Assembly (NCBI GenBank): GCA_024734555.1
Contig: JANPWX010000030.1
Span: forward strand, 309,888-373,887
Direction of reading: 5' to 3'
DNA length: 64,000 nucleotides
From: Trochalopteron elliotii
Lineage: Eukaryota; Chordata; Aves; Passeriformes; Leiothrichidae
Below are positions 28,701 to 40,700 of this stretch, piece after piece. The notes under the pieces are model-generated. The model saw only the letters and a program-made list of their open reading frames with translations, was not told the DNA's origin and made no database searches. A program made the position numbers and the translations under genes. Within the stretch, counting starts at the first letter, position 1, and every line of letters starts with the position of its first letter.

Positions 28701-31700
28701 TTCATGTGATCAGTATTCCATGGCAGCAGAAAAGGATTCAGGCAGGTCTGATGTCTCAGACATAGGCTCTGACAATTGTTCCCTGGCTGATGAGGAGCAG
28801 ACACCACGGGATTGCCCGGGTCACAGGTCCTTACGCACTGCTGCTCTCTCTCTGAAATTGCTGAAGAGCCAAGAAGCAGACCAACACAGTGCACGGCTCT
28901 TCATCCAGTCACTTGAAGCACTTCTTCCTAGGCTTATAGCTCTTCCCAGCATAGAAGAAGTGGATGGAGCACTGCAGAGCTTCTCTTCAACGTTCTGCTC
29001 AGGTTTGCAAGCAAGTATTAACTGTCTGAACAGCATGCACACTCTGACAACACTGTACACAGATTCCCTTGTAGGAGTTCATCTTCAGAGAACATACCCA
29101 GAACGAGGAGGTTTGGGCTTTACACCATACATTTCTCCACAGGAACACACTTCATTTAGGGCAAAGCAAATTGAATATGCAGGCACGGATTCAAAGGGAG
29201 GTAAATCCACTGACTCTTAACAGGCTCTGGATTATGTGCTGAATCAATAAAGAAATGGAATTTGCTGTAGCACAATACCTCCTTGCAGGTTTGTGAAGAT
29301 CTGTTGAGAGGCTTTGCACAGGTGTCATTAAAGAGAGGTCGTGGTTGCCCCTTAGCATGAGAGGACTGTGGGAAGTACCGTCACCTGTTTGTAATGAGAT
29401 ATAAGTAGCTTAGTACATCACTGCACTGTTATTGTTAGTAATGCCAGCCTCACAAAGAGGGTGGTAACAATTCCACAGCAGTAAGCTCTAGAAAGGATAG
29501 GGAAATAGGAGAGTTTGTCTTCACTCTTTTGTTTTTCTTAATGTTGCTGTCTAATATGACAGGAAAAGTAAAGCTTAAAGCCCAGACCAAGTGAAAAAAT
29601 TAGGATCTTGCCTTCTAAGAGATTAAATATCTTCAGTTCTTTCATGATTAGAACATTTGTGATCTTGACCTGTCAAACAAAAAACGTCATGCAAAGGCTA
29701 GTTTGTCCTGTTAATAGTGTATTTAAAATGTTTGTAATTATATATTTTTAGAAGGGTTTTGCTTTCCTGACCGTGGCCAGAATGAAAATGTTTGATATAT
29801 GTCTCTGTTTCTTTAACTTACTTCACTGCAATTGCCTTTCCTATTGCTTGTCTCCTAATCATTGCTTCATTCATTTGTGCTCTCTCACACACATTAAACT
29901 CATACAGAGTCAGAAGGAGGGACTCTTCCCATCATCATACAGCATACTTTAGATGTGAGGCTGGGTGAATAAGATGATAGTCCTGATATCCTGTTTAACT
30001 GCTACCCAAATAAACCCTAACTGAGGAAGATGTTAAATGGTATTCTTAAGAAACATTGGGCATTTTATATCACAGAAAGGAAATACCTTAAAAGAGACAC
30101 TGATGTTAACTACTTTCCTAATTGAGGGGCTCAAGAGCACCCTTTCTGTCACAGGTATTGCTTTTTTCTTGAAAAGGGTAATCTCGAGGTTATGCTGAAA
30201 GACCAGTGCTAGACCTCTACCTCAAACCTATGTGCACCTGTTTCCTTGTGCATGAATGAGTATGCCGCTTCTTTTTCCTTTTGTCCATAAAGTCTTTATA
30301 GAATGCTTTAAAGCTTTGAAAGATGTGGACCTAGGAGAATTCTGGATTTTAAGGCTAAAGATAGCTTTTCCTGGCATTCAGTATGAGTAATACACTGAGA
30401 AAAATGAAAGAATATAACTCAATTTCAGCATTAAATGCATTATTTGTGGTTTGCATATCTTAAAAAGATACCTAGTCTTGGACTTAGATTGTTGAAAGAG
30501 ACCTTTCAGTTTCCTAAGAAAACCACCCCGTGACTAAATCTGTGCTTAAAAAATGTACACCGTGTTTCCAGATGGATTTGGTGAAGTACGTGTAATAGGC
30601 ACCATCCAATAAGGAATCATGGAAAAGTGGAGTAGCAAGTTACAGTATCAATACAGCCTGGAAGAGGTATCCTGGAGTTTTCATGGAGATGTGGCCGTTG
30701 CAGGGTTGTACTTTTATGCTTTCGTAAGATCTGGGCTGTTCCTGTTTCATTTGGACACCTGGAATAAGAGTCAGTCCAGCTGAAACAGTCCCTTAACTTG
30801 TACCTCAGATCTTAAGCAAATGTCCATCAGTCCTCCTGAGGTGGGAACTTGTGCTCCTGTGTAGGTGAGAGAGCCATGAGTTTGAAGACCTTTAGAGAGA
30901 GACTTACGAAAGTTGAAACAAATGTTGGGGTAAGAACTCCCCCTGGAGAGCTTCTGAGACAGCACTTTGATCCACCTGTATAAGCAACTTTAGGAGTCCT
31001 TCATTAGCCCCAGCTGCTCAAGGCACAAATTAGGTGATGAAGATAGAGGGATTGATCCCATTCATTGTATATACAACGCTTATTCATGTATAGTTCTTGA
31101 AGAATACTTTGGGAAATTTGAGAGTTGGTTAAGATTTGAGTTGAGAAAAGACATAGATGCAGTTCTGAGACCAGTCAGTACAGAAGCAGTATTTTTGTGT
31201 TTCTGGGAGACCTTATTTAACTGCTTTGTTTCATTTTTCAATTTTTCTACACTTTGGAAGAGTATTACAATTTAGTACTCTTTCCTACAAGCCAGATCCT
31301 TATATAGGTAGCATTGCAAAATTAGGATGTTTTCAGAGGATTGAAAGGCAATAAACGGAGGTAGGAATTTAAGACACTGCTGAGGAAAGGTGAAGAGGCT
31401 TTCAAAGAATTGAAAGGCACTGAATGGAGGTAGGAATTTAAGACACTGCATGGAAAAGGTGAAGTCAGCTAAGCAGAGTTATAGCGCAATTAAAATTTGC
31501 AGGTAAGTTGGTTAACTCTAAAGTTAGGAGTAAGTTAGCCCATCTTCAGTTTTGATTCCATACTTTTTAGAGGGAAAGTTTTTATGCTGGTATCATCTTC
31601 TGTTTCTGTGATCTCAGCATCTCACAAATGCCGTTGTTTGCTTTCCCACATTATAGAGAAAGTTAAGGAACATATTTTTCCCCAACACTTTTTGGTGTTC

Positions 31701-34700
31701 AAATACATGCCCTCAATGGGGTATCCACTCTTCTGTGCACTTCTACATCTTCCTTTTTAATTGTAATCTTGTACAGGAGGTTGCACATTTTCAAAAACGT
31801 TTTAATGCAAAATAAAGTGGGCTTTTTTGGTTTTTTTTTGGTTGGGGTTTGTTTTGTGGGGTTTTTTTGGTTGCTTGTTTTTTGGGGTTTTTTTGGGGTT
31901 TTTTTTTTAACTTTTATATATGTCTCTGCCTTGAGATTTTTATTACTTTAGCAGGTTCTAATCCCTGAGGTATATATTTAAGAGAGATAAGACAAAAAAC
32001 GAGTGGGAGATATCTACATCAATATCATGATCTTCCATTTGACAGAGTGTTAAGATGCATCTTTGTTTTGATAAAATCACTAAAACTACTCACAGGCTAC
32101 TTTCAAGCACATGGTTGCAGTTTTGGTGCTAGGCAAAGGCTCTCTGTCAACATTCACCATGAGAAATCTACCCCAAGTAATGCCAGCCTATGCGGGTGTG
32201 GTTTGTGGCCAACCCTATCACCCTTCTTCCACAAAGGTTGCTCCCTTGAACAGATATTCATTTTTTAGACCCACCCTGGAACAGTTACTCTCTTTCTAAA
32301 TCCACCCTCAAACAGTTACTCACCTTATCCACGCCCCCAAAGTGACGACAGTGGAAAGTCCGAGAAGGCAGCAGCACAGAGCTTTCAAACCCTCACGAGG
32401 CAAGAAAAACATTTGCTTCTTTTATGTGTGTGGATTTTTTTTTTTTTTTAATGTTAATGGTTTGTTGTATTTTGTCTAAGAAGAGGTATGAGCTTTATGG
32501 TGGGAGGAATATATTCACTGTAAACCACTGCAGCAGTTAACAAATGACACAGCTTTGCTTCATCATGTAACTAACCTTGGAAGCTGGTTTTTGTTCCATT
32601 TCAAACATTCCTTTAGGATAAAGCTGACTTCTTAATCTTCCCTAATTGATATTATATGAATGGATTTCACAGTTGGTGTGAATACCATGAAATATTGTGA
32701 GTCATGTGGGTGGATCTGGTACTTCTGTTTTTTTCGGTTCAAGCTGCAGATCATGGGGATTCAATTAGGTGTTGCTCATACTTGATTGATATTTTTCTAC
32801 CAGTAGGTCAGCTGTTTAACGTCTATGGGAAAAAGGGATTGTGCCACTGGCATGGTTGTAGGCTTCATACAATAGTGTTTTCAGGACTAGTGAGTACTTT
32901 AGAGGTGGTTTCTGTGTCTGACAGAAGTGCAAATGCTCAGCTATTTAGAAAGTAGGCCTTTTGTGATATAAATAGGGCTTGGAGTTGTAACTAGTTCCAG
33001 CCAGCTTGGCCCCAGATATTTGTCCACATACCTCTAAGCCATGGAGAGAATGATGATTACAGACTGATCTTGCAAGGTGTAGAGCACTCCAGTCCCCATC
33101 CAGCAACAGCCAGAACAGATTTACTGGGGGGCTAAAAGGGCTGTAAACCTCATTAGCACCATTTGGTGCAGTGTATTCTCAATTAAGTACACACTCTTTG
33201 GGTCTGCTCTTTTCCGCCTCAGTTTTCCAGTTAGCATTGCAGATGTGTCCTGCCCTTTGCTTTATACTTGACAGTCATCCCAATGAATGCTGGTGCTCCT
33301 TGCTTATTTCAAATTTAGCACATTGCTTTGGTGGACTGTGACTGGAGTGTTCAGTTTGTCTTGCATTCTAGATAAACTACTTATTTTTCTATTCCCTATT
33401 CTAGTATGTTTAGTAGAGTAATTTCTACTGATGATTCATTAACTATTCTACCAATCTGTTGTTGCCAAAATGCTAGGGATAGTTTCTGATATTTTTTCCA
33501 GGAAAAATCTGTATAAAATATGAGAGCTCACATGGTGTTTTTGTTAGGTATGATGCACTCACCAGGATTTGAGGGAAGCCTAAATTTCAACTTCCAGACT
33601 CTGATGAATGCAGACAGTCTCTATGTGGTATCACATTACACTTTGCTGCTCAACCTAAAATTGGCAAATTCAGATTACTACAGGAAGAAGCCTGCCCAAG
33701 CCCCTGTGTTGCTGGTGAGTTGGGGAATATGGGATAATTGTTTTTAAAAAATGAAAGTTTATTTTTCTTTCTTTCTCATAAACCAGCCCACACATAAAGC
33801 CTTCAGGCTGCTTGCTAAGTGGAGAAATAATAATTGCAAATGAAGTGTTCTCCAAGCTGCTTATGAATCTTGCATGATAAGTGTTGTGCATCTGAATTAC
33901 ACTGTGATTTGGTGGGAAGGAATGCTGCTTACTGATTGTCATTAAGGTCGCAGTCATTTTGATGGTTAAACTATTTTCAGAATAGATTAGCATCATGTGA
34001 TATAGCATGTATTGTCTCTTGATAATGTGCATGAACATACCTTCATCTTACAACTGATATTTTTTTTTTTGCCTAATACTCAATTTGAATTTCTGTGGAT
34101 GAAGACATGAGAAGTTAAAGTGAAAAATAAATAGGTCTTAGTAATGTGAAATTATGATTTTTGTCACACCTGGAACTCCTCAGCTTTTTTAAAATTGTTT
34201 TGAAAACTGTGAGTTATAAAACATGGATCCATGTTTTTCAACTTAGTTGCCCGAGAGACATTGTTTCAGAGTTTTCTGAAAAACAAAAAAAAAAAGTGGT
34301 ATATGGAAAAGATAAAACGGTGTCAAAATGTGTAATTATTGCTGAACTTCCAGTGTAAGAGAATTTATGATCTAGATCATCTCAAAAATAAATGGAGTTT
34401 AACATTATCCTTCTGGTTCTGGTGTGTTCTGCAGCAGATCAAGTGCAGATCTGTGACTCAGGACATTCTCTAGAGGATTCAGTGTGCGCAACAGGCCTGA
34501 GCATGCCCAAAGTATTCTTAGAGATCATTCTGATAAATAATTGGAGACCAGTTCATCTGTGATGACCCTTCAACGCAGAAGGGCCCAGTTGTTGCACAGG
34601 CCACGTTAGGTGCCACAACTTCTTTTAATTGGATTTGAGATCCTACTCCTATCCTATTTCCTAACCTCGTGGAAATAGCAAGAGATCAGCATGTCCCATT

Positions 34701-37700
34701 GTCACTGTGTGAGAAACTGTCATTCTGATTTGCATCTTGCATCAACTGCAGTAGGAGAAGGGAGATCTGTTCATGTTTATGTCATTCTCCACTGACACAG
34801 AAGGATCTGGACAGGCTGGGTTGATGGGGCATGGCCAATTGTGTGATGTTCAATAAGGTGAAGTGTCAGATCCTGCCCTCGGGTCACAAGAACCCAGTGT
34901 GGCACTACAGGCTGGGGCAGAGTGGATGGAAAGCTGCCGGGGGGAAAAAGACCTGGGAGTGCTGATAAGCCAGCTGAATGAGCCAGCTTGTGCTTAGGTG
35001 GCCAAGAAGGCCAACGGCAACCTGGGCCTGTATCTGGAATAGTGTGGCCAGCAGGACCAGGGCAGGGATTGTCCCTCTACTGGTGAGGCTGCACCTCAAA
35101 TCCTGTGTTCGGTCTTGGACTCCCAGTACAAGAAGGACATTGAGGTCCTGGGGAGAGTCCAGAGGAGGCCAACAAAGCTGGTCAAGGGTCTAGAGACCAA
35201 GTCCTATGAGAAGTGGCTGAAGGAGCTGGCATTGTTTAGCCTGGAAGAAAGGATGCTCAGGGGAGATCTTGTCATTGTCTACAACTCCCTGAAAGGAGGG
35301 TATAGTGAGGTGAGGGTAGGCCTCTTCTCCCAGGTAACAAGTGACAGAACTAGAGGAAGTGATCCAAAGTTGTGCCAGGGATCGTAGATACTAGGGAATT
35401 TCTTTTCATGGAAAGGGCTGTAAGGAAGAAGAACAGATTGCCCATGGAAGCATTCAAAAAACATGTGGGTATGGTTTAATGGTGAATGTGGTGATAGTGC
35501 TGTCCTGACAGTTGGACTTGATGATCTTAAAGATATTTTCCGACTTTAACAATTCTAAGATTGCAATCCTCCGTTAATTCTTTCCGTAACTTAATTTCTG
35601 TATCTGCAATCCTTTACTTAGAAGTAGATCTGGGGGCTGATGCTATAGGGCTTACACTATTCTCTTACATTTGGCTTTTATGGTCCTCTACAGAAGGAGT
35701 TCATGAAGCAGGTCCAGTCCAGTGGAGTGTTGATGGTATTTTCCCAAGCCTGGGTTGAAGAACTGTACCACCAGGTACTAGAAAGGAACATGCTAGGGGA
35801 GGCTGGATACTGGGGAAGCCCTGAGGAGCACAACCTTCCACTTATCAGCATGCTGACGGGTCAGTACCATATCATGGTGGCAAGGCTAACTTCCAAATGT
35901 GTCTAAAATAAGCTGCAATGACATGCTGCTTTATTGCGTTACATGCAGAACAGCATGTCTTCATGCAATATGTGGTGTCTCATGGAATTATCAGTAGAGA
36001 AGGAGCCAGACCTAGCTGTGGCAGGTACTTAAGTGTTCGTTTTGGCTCATCAGAGTGGTTTTGAAGCATAGGTTTTAAAAAAATCAAAACAGGGAGAGTA
36101 GTTTTGTTCACTGAACCAAAACATCTTTTGATTCTGTCAGCTTCAGTTCTGGTAGACTTGATACTTGTTAATGATAAACAGGAAGGTTGCTGTTTTCTTG
36201 ATGTCATAGCAAAGCCATTTCAGTGTGCCTGTGGTGCAGTACAAATATAAATAGTGGCATCTGATCCTGGAAGCCTTCCACAGATTGGACTCCCCTTGGT
36301 TCAGACTTGAGCTATGCCAGGGATATGCCAAATGGCACTAGAGAGAAGCTGAAAACCTGGAGTACAACTGCTTGAAAGCAATCCGTAGCTTCATTTGAGG
36401 GGAAAAAAAATCTAATTTTGTCAGCTGAAAGACAGCAGAATGGTTATGATACTGTATTGATATAAAATGCACTGTCTGCTTTAATGTGTATGTAATTAAA
36501 ATAGTATATGCAGGGAGAACACCGGCTTCAGCTGAGCCATTAAGTGGTGATCAAAGGGCACTGCTCTGGAAGCTGTTTGCTGATTGCATTGAACTCAGTG
36601 TTACTTTTAGTTACTGAGCTGGGAAGATGAAAGAAACACTTGAAAAAACGATACTCGGATGTGGAGATGGGGCTTTTTAGAAAGGAAATCAACCTGGTGT
36701 CCCTAATATTAAACTCTCTGTGAGAAACTGGTCTTTTGTTGTGTTGAGGAAAGGGTTGTATTTTTTCTGCTGAGATTAAACATGCATAGGTCTACTAAAA
36801 ATCACATTTAAGACATAGGATCCCAGTGCATCTTGAGGACTCAGACTGAGGTCTGGTAACATCTACATACAGAATTTAGCAAGATTTGAAATACTATACT
36901 AAGAAATGCAGAGATTTAGTGTGGTAAGTTCTGAACTGTAAGAAATACCTTAAAATCTCTACTGGAAGTTCTGTTCACTGCGTAACTTGCAGAAGGGGAG
37001 AGCAGCTTTTGAGAGTGGGATATCTCCCCTGTTCAACAAAACACTGGTTATACCGGGCAAAGCCTAAAATACCACAGCTCATGTTTATACCAAGGCTTTA
37101 GAAGGCTGCCAGAAAGAGTAACAGAAAAGCACATCTGAGAAGCCAGGAGTGCTAGTACTTAATTGTACACAGATCCAGGAAGACATGGTTGCTTTGTACC
37201 ATCTGTGTGTCAAATAGTAATCTGATGTTTTTTAATGTTCTGGCAGACATCGACGGTTTGGGCAGCAGTGCGATTGGGGGCCAACTGATGGCATCTGCTT
37301 CAGCTCAGTCTCCTCTTTCCCAAAACAGGAAGACAGATGATTCTGTTGTTGCAGGTACTGAGACAGTATTATAAGTACAAGTGTGTCTACCAGCAGCAGG
37401 TTGTTATGTACCAAAAGCATATGCAGATAAATTGGGTCGAGTAACAATTTAAAAAGAAAGTATATCAGCACATTGTACATGTGAATTGGTAGTTCAGCAT
37501 GCAGAGGACAAATGTGACTTGGCTTTTTACCATTAATGCTTCTGTTGTGTCATTTTCTAGTAGTAATACTATTAATTTTTTTTCTAGGAATTGCTTTTGC
37601 CCGATTCATTTTAATTGGCTGTTGGAAGAACTTGATTGACACTTTGTCCACCCCATTGACCGGCCGCATGGCAGGCAGCTCCAAGGGGCTGGCTTTCATC

Positions 37701-40700
37701 CTGGGAGCAGAAGGAGCCAAAGAACAGAACCAAAAGGAGAAGGACTCCATCTGCGTGAGCCTGGATGGACTAAGGAGGGCAGCCCGGCTGAGTTGTGCTC
37801 TAGGTAATGCTGCATGGGGGATGTCATGGCAGAGTCATGAAATAGAATGATAACTTTTCTTGAAGGAATTTGGGAGAAAGAAATACAGCATTCTGCTCCA
37901 GTTTTGCATAGGAATGTGGATGGTGGGAATACACATAGAGTGCCCTACAGCATAAACATACCAAGCCAACTTTCCTTGACCCAACCTGTTGTTGAGGTTG
38001 TATGGGACTGGGGAGGAAATGTTGGTCATACAGTAATTGTGTTGTTGCTGTTGCTTTACAGGAGTTGCTGCTAACTGTGCATCTGCTCTTGCCCAAATGT
38101 CTGCGGCCTCCTGTGTCCAAGAAGAGAAAGAAGAAAAAGAAATCCAAGAACCCAGTGATGCTATAGCTCAAGGTAACTAAACTACATGCTTAAATTGCCT
38201 ACCTCATCTCGTATTGCCTGCAAAGCTGCAACTGGAAAGCACTTTGCCACACATTTTCCTCTGTTGTTCTGCTGTGCGCCACTTGCTTGTAGGCACATGG
38301 GATGTGTGTCTTCAGTACATGTTCTGCTGTCCTAGGTTCTTAACATTATGTCCCACTAATTATATTCCATATGGAACTGAAATCAGTGGAGCAATGCATA
38401 ACCCAACAGCATTTCTCAACATGTGCTTTTTAAACCTTGTGATACTAGTACAACCAGAGACCATCAGAGAAAAAAAGCTCGTTTGGGGATTTTTGTGTGT
38501 TGGGTGGTAATGTAAGCTGAGTTCTCATCACTCTCCCTGTCTGGCTTATATATTCTTGATTTTCTTTTGTCATCATCATCAGATATTTAAAACTGTTTCT
38601 GAATCGTGTTAAATTAAAATGGAATAAAAAGTTGTGCCTTTTTAGCATACAAAAGGTTCTGCATCTCTATACCACTCTTTCAAACATTTCGGTGGAAGTC
38701 AAAGTCAATTGCTGTCTCCAGTGACTATTGAGAAGAAGTACACAAAGTTTCTCTTGGTTGCATCTGATTTCTAATGGCAAGAAGCCCATATAACCCTGCT
38801 TGGTACTTAAATTTGGGTGTCTTGGTAGAGAAAACAAAACTGAAAAAACCTGAGCTTCAACAAGCTTTTGACTGTGTTGCTGGACATGACTGAAGTGAGT
38901 TGGCCAGACTGTGCTGAAGCAAAGAGGAGGCAGCAGCAGTGGCCAGAGGCCAACAGATCTGTTGTGTGAAAGCTTGCAAAGCTTCAGAACTTGTTTCCAT
39001 TCCAATGCGGCATGAAAACAAAGCTTTTCAGGGATTCTGGGAAAAAAAAAATAGATCCAAATGGTTGTAGGTCAGATCAAGATTAATTTTGCTTTGACAA
39101 GAGCTCTTTGGTGAAACTTTTTGTATGGAAATACATGTGAAGTCCATAAATGCAGGGGGTTTTTTCATAGGAAAGGAGATTTTGGTAAAAATAAATATCC
39201 AGTCGGCCATCTCTGAAGAGAAATACCACTGGCAATCTGCAACTGTTCTGTGGGCAGCAGGATGTGAGTTTGGGGGTGGGGGATGTCAATCTAGCATTGA
39301 TTTTTATCATGTATATAGGATCTGTCAAAAAGGATTTTAGTTTTAAAGCTACCTTAGGTTTATTAGGAAGAAATGGGTTTCTCTGATTTGGTTGTTTTTT
39401 GGTCTAAAGTTCATGGTCTTTTATAGATATCAGACTGTAATCCTTTGCCATCACCCTGTATGCAAACCAGTCTTTGTTTAAAAGCTGAAGAAGTTTATTT
39501 TATTTAATTTTTTTTTATGCTGCAGTGAAACAGAAAGTGGAGCAGAAACTGGAACAGATGGGGAAAGTGCAGGGTGTCTGCCTGCACACTGCTCATGTTT
39601 TGTGTATGGATGCAGTCCTTAATGTGGGCCTGGAGATGGGAAGCCATAATCAGGACTGTTGGCCTCATGTATTCAGGTACTCACCAGCTTTCCCAAAATA
39701 GCCAGAATTCATGCCATGTTGCCTGAAAGTAAGGGACTGACAAAAAGGGCTTTGCAGACTCTGTGAATGTTCTGTATAAACAGTGTCAGAGTGAATTAAC
39801 TGCCAGTGTCTCTACAAGAAAAGATGGTGCTCTTTTCCACCACTATTCAGGGACAAAATCAATGCTTAGAAGCTTGAAAGTTACCAGAAGACTGTGGCAG
39901 ACCCAGGAACCTAAATGGGCTTTTCAGGCACCTCCACGAAACTGTTTGCTGTCTAGGCACATGGGAGGCCAAAGGATTAAAGAAGAAAGCTTATCTATGT
40001 GTAGTCTGAGAGTTAGAAATCATCTCTTTATGGTTTGAGGGAAATGTTCTGTGATTAGTGCAGGGAAGAGTTGTTTTGGGGTGTTTATTATTTTTTCTCT
40101 TGTGCTGTGTGTTCTCAGGGTGTGTGAGTACATCAGCACGCTGGAGCACAGCCACTTCAGTGATGGTGCTGCCCAGCCCTCCCTCACCATCACCCAGCCA
40201 CAGCAAGCACCTGCAGGGCTGCATCCAGACTCTGAGCCTGGGGAGGCTCCTCAGGCACTGACCCCTGAGCAAGAGACCACCCTCAGCAGCCATCCTGTCA
40301 TTCAGCCAGTTTCTATCCAGGATCTCATCAAGGACAGCAGTAAGGGCAAAGCTTTTGACTTCCGTGGAGGCAGTCTGCTGAGTGGTACCAATGCTGCCAA
40401 GGCTGTTCTCACGCTCTCCACACAGGCTGACAGGTAAAAGCACTGCTGTCAGGAACCAGAATCCTTGTTCCCAAAGCAGTACCAAAATGGTCCTTTTTGT
40501 GCTGCAGTGGGTCTAATCTTTGTTTGTTGCAGCCTCTTGCTTCAGTTGAGTTTCACAAGAGAGCTGCATGTTTGTCACAGCCAGCAGTTTCTAAAAGACC
40601 TGGGTTTTTTTCATCTTTGCAGTATCTGAAAGTACTGAGCTGAGTGTGTCTATGCACAGCAGTGAATAAACCAAGCAAATCAAATGCATCCTGAGAGTGG

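Larger units (their letters stand above)
29003..33547 (+). other. ARFGEF3: intron 8 (4.5 kb)
   Basis: Phase-1 intron and the longest internal one. Besides the possible exon extension it holds a 69-bp tandem duplication (31331-31464), a T/G-rich low-complexity tract (31819-31908) and a threefold 30-bp repeat (32241-32328). The rest holds nothing I recognise. Confidence 0.85.

Noticed and set aside
31769..31951. 60-codon frame rich in Phe, Gly and Val
   Set aside because: Direct translation of the T/G low-complexity tract.
39991..40485. 164-codon antisense open frame
   Set aside because: It is the reverse shadow of the GC-richer coding exon 15.
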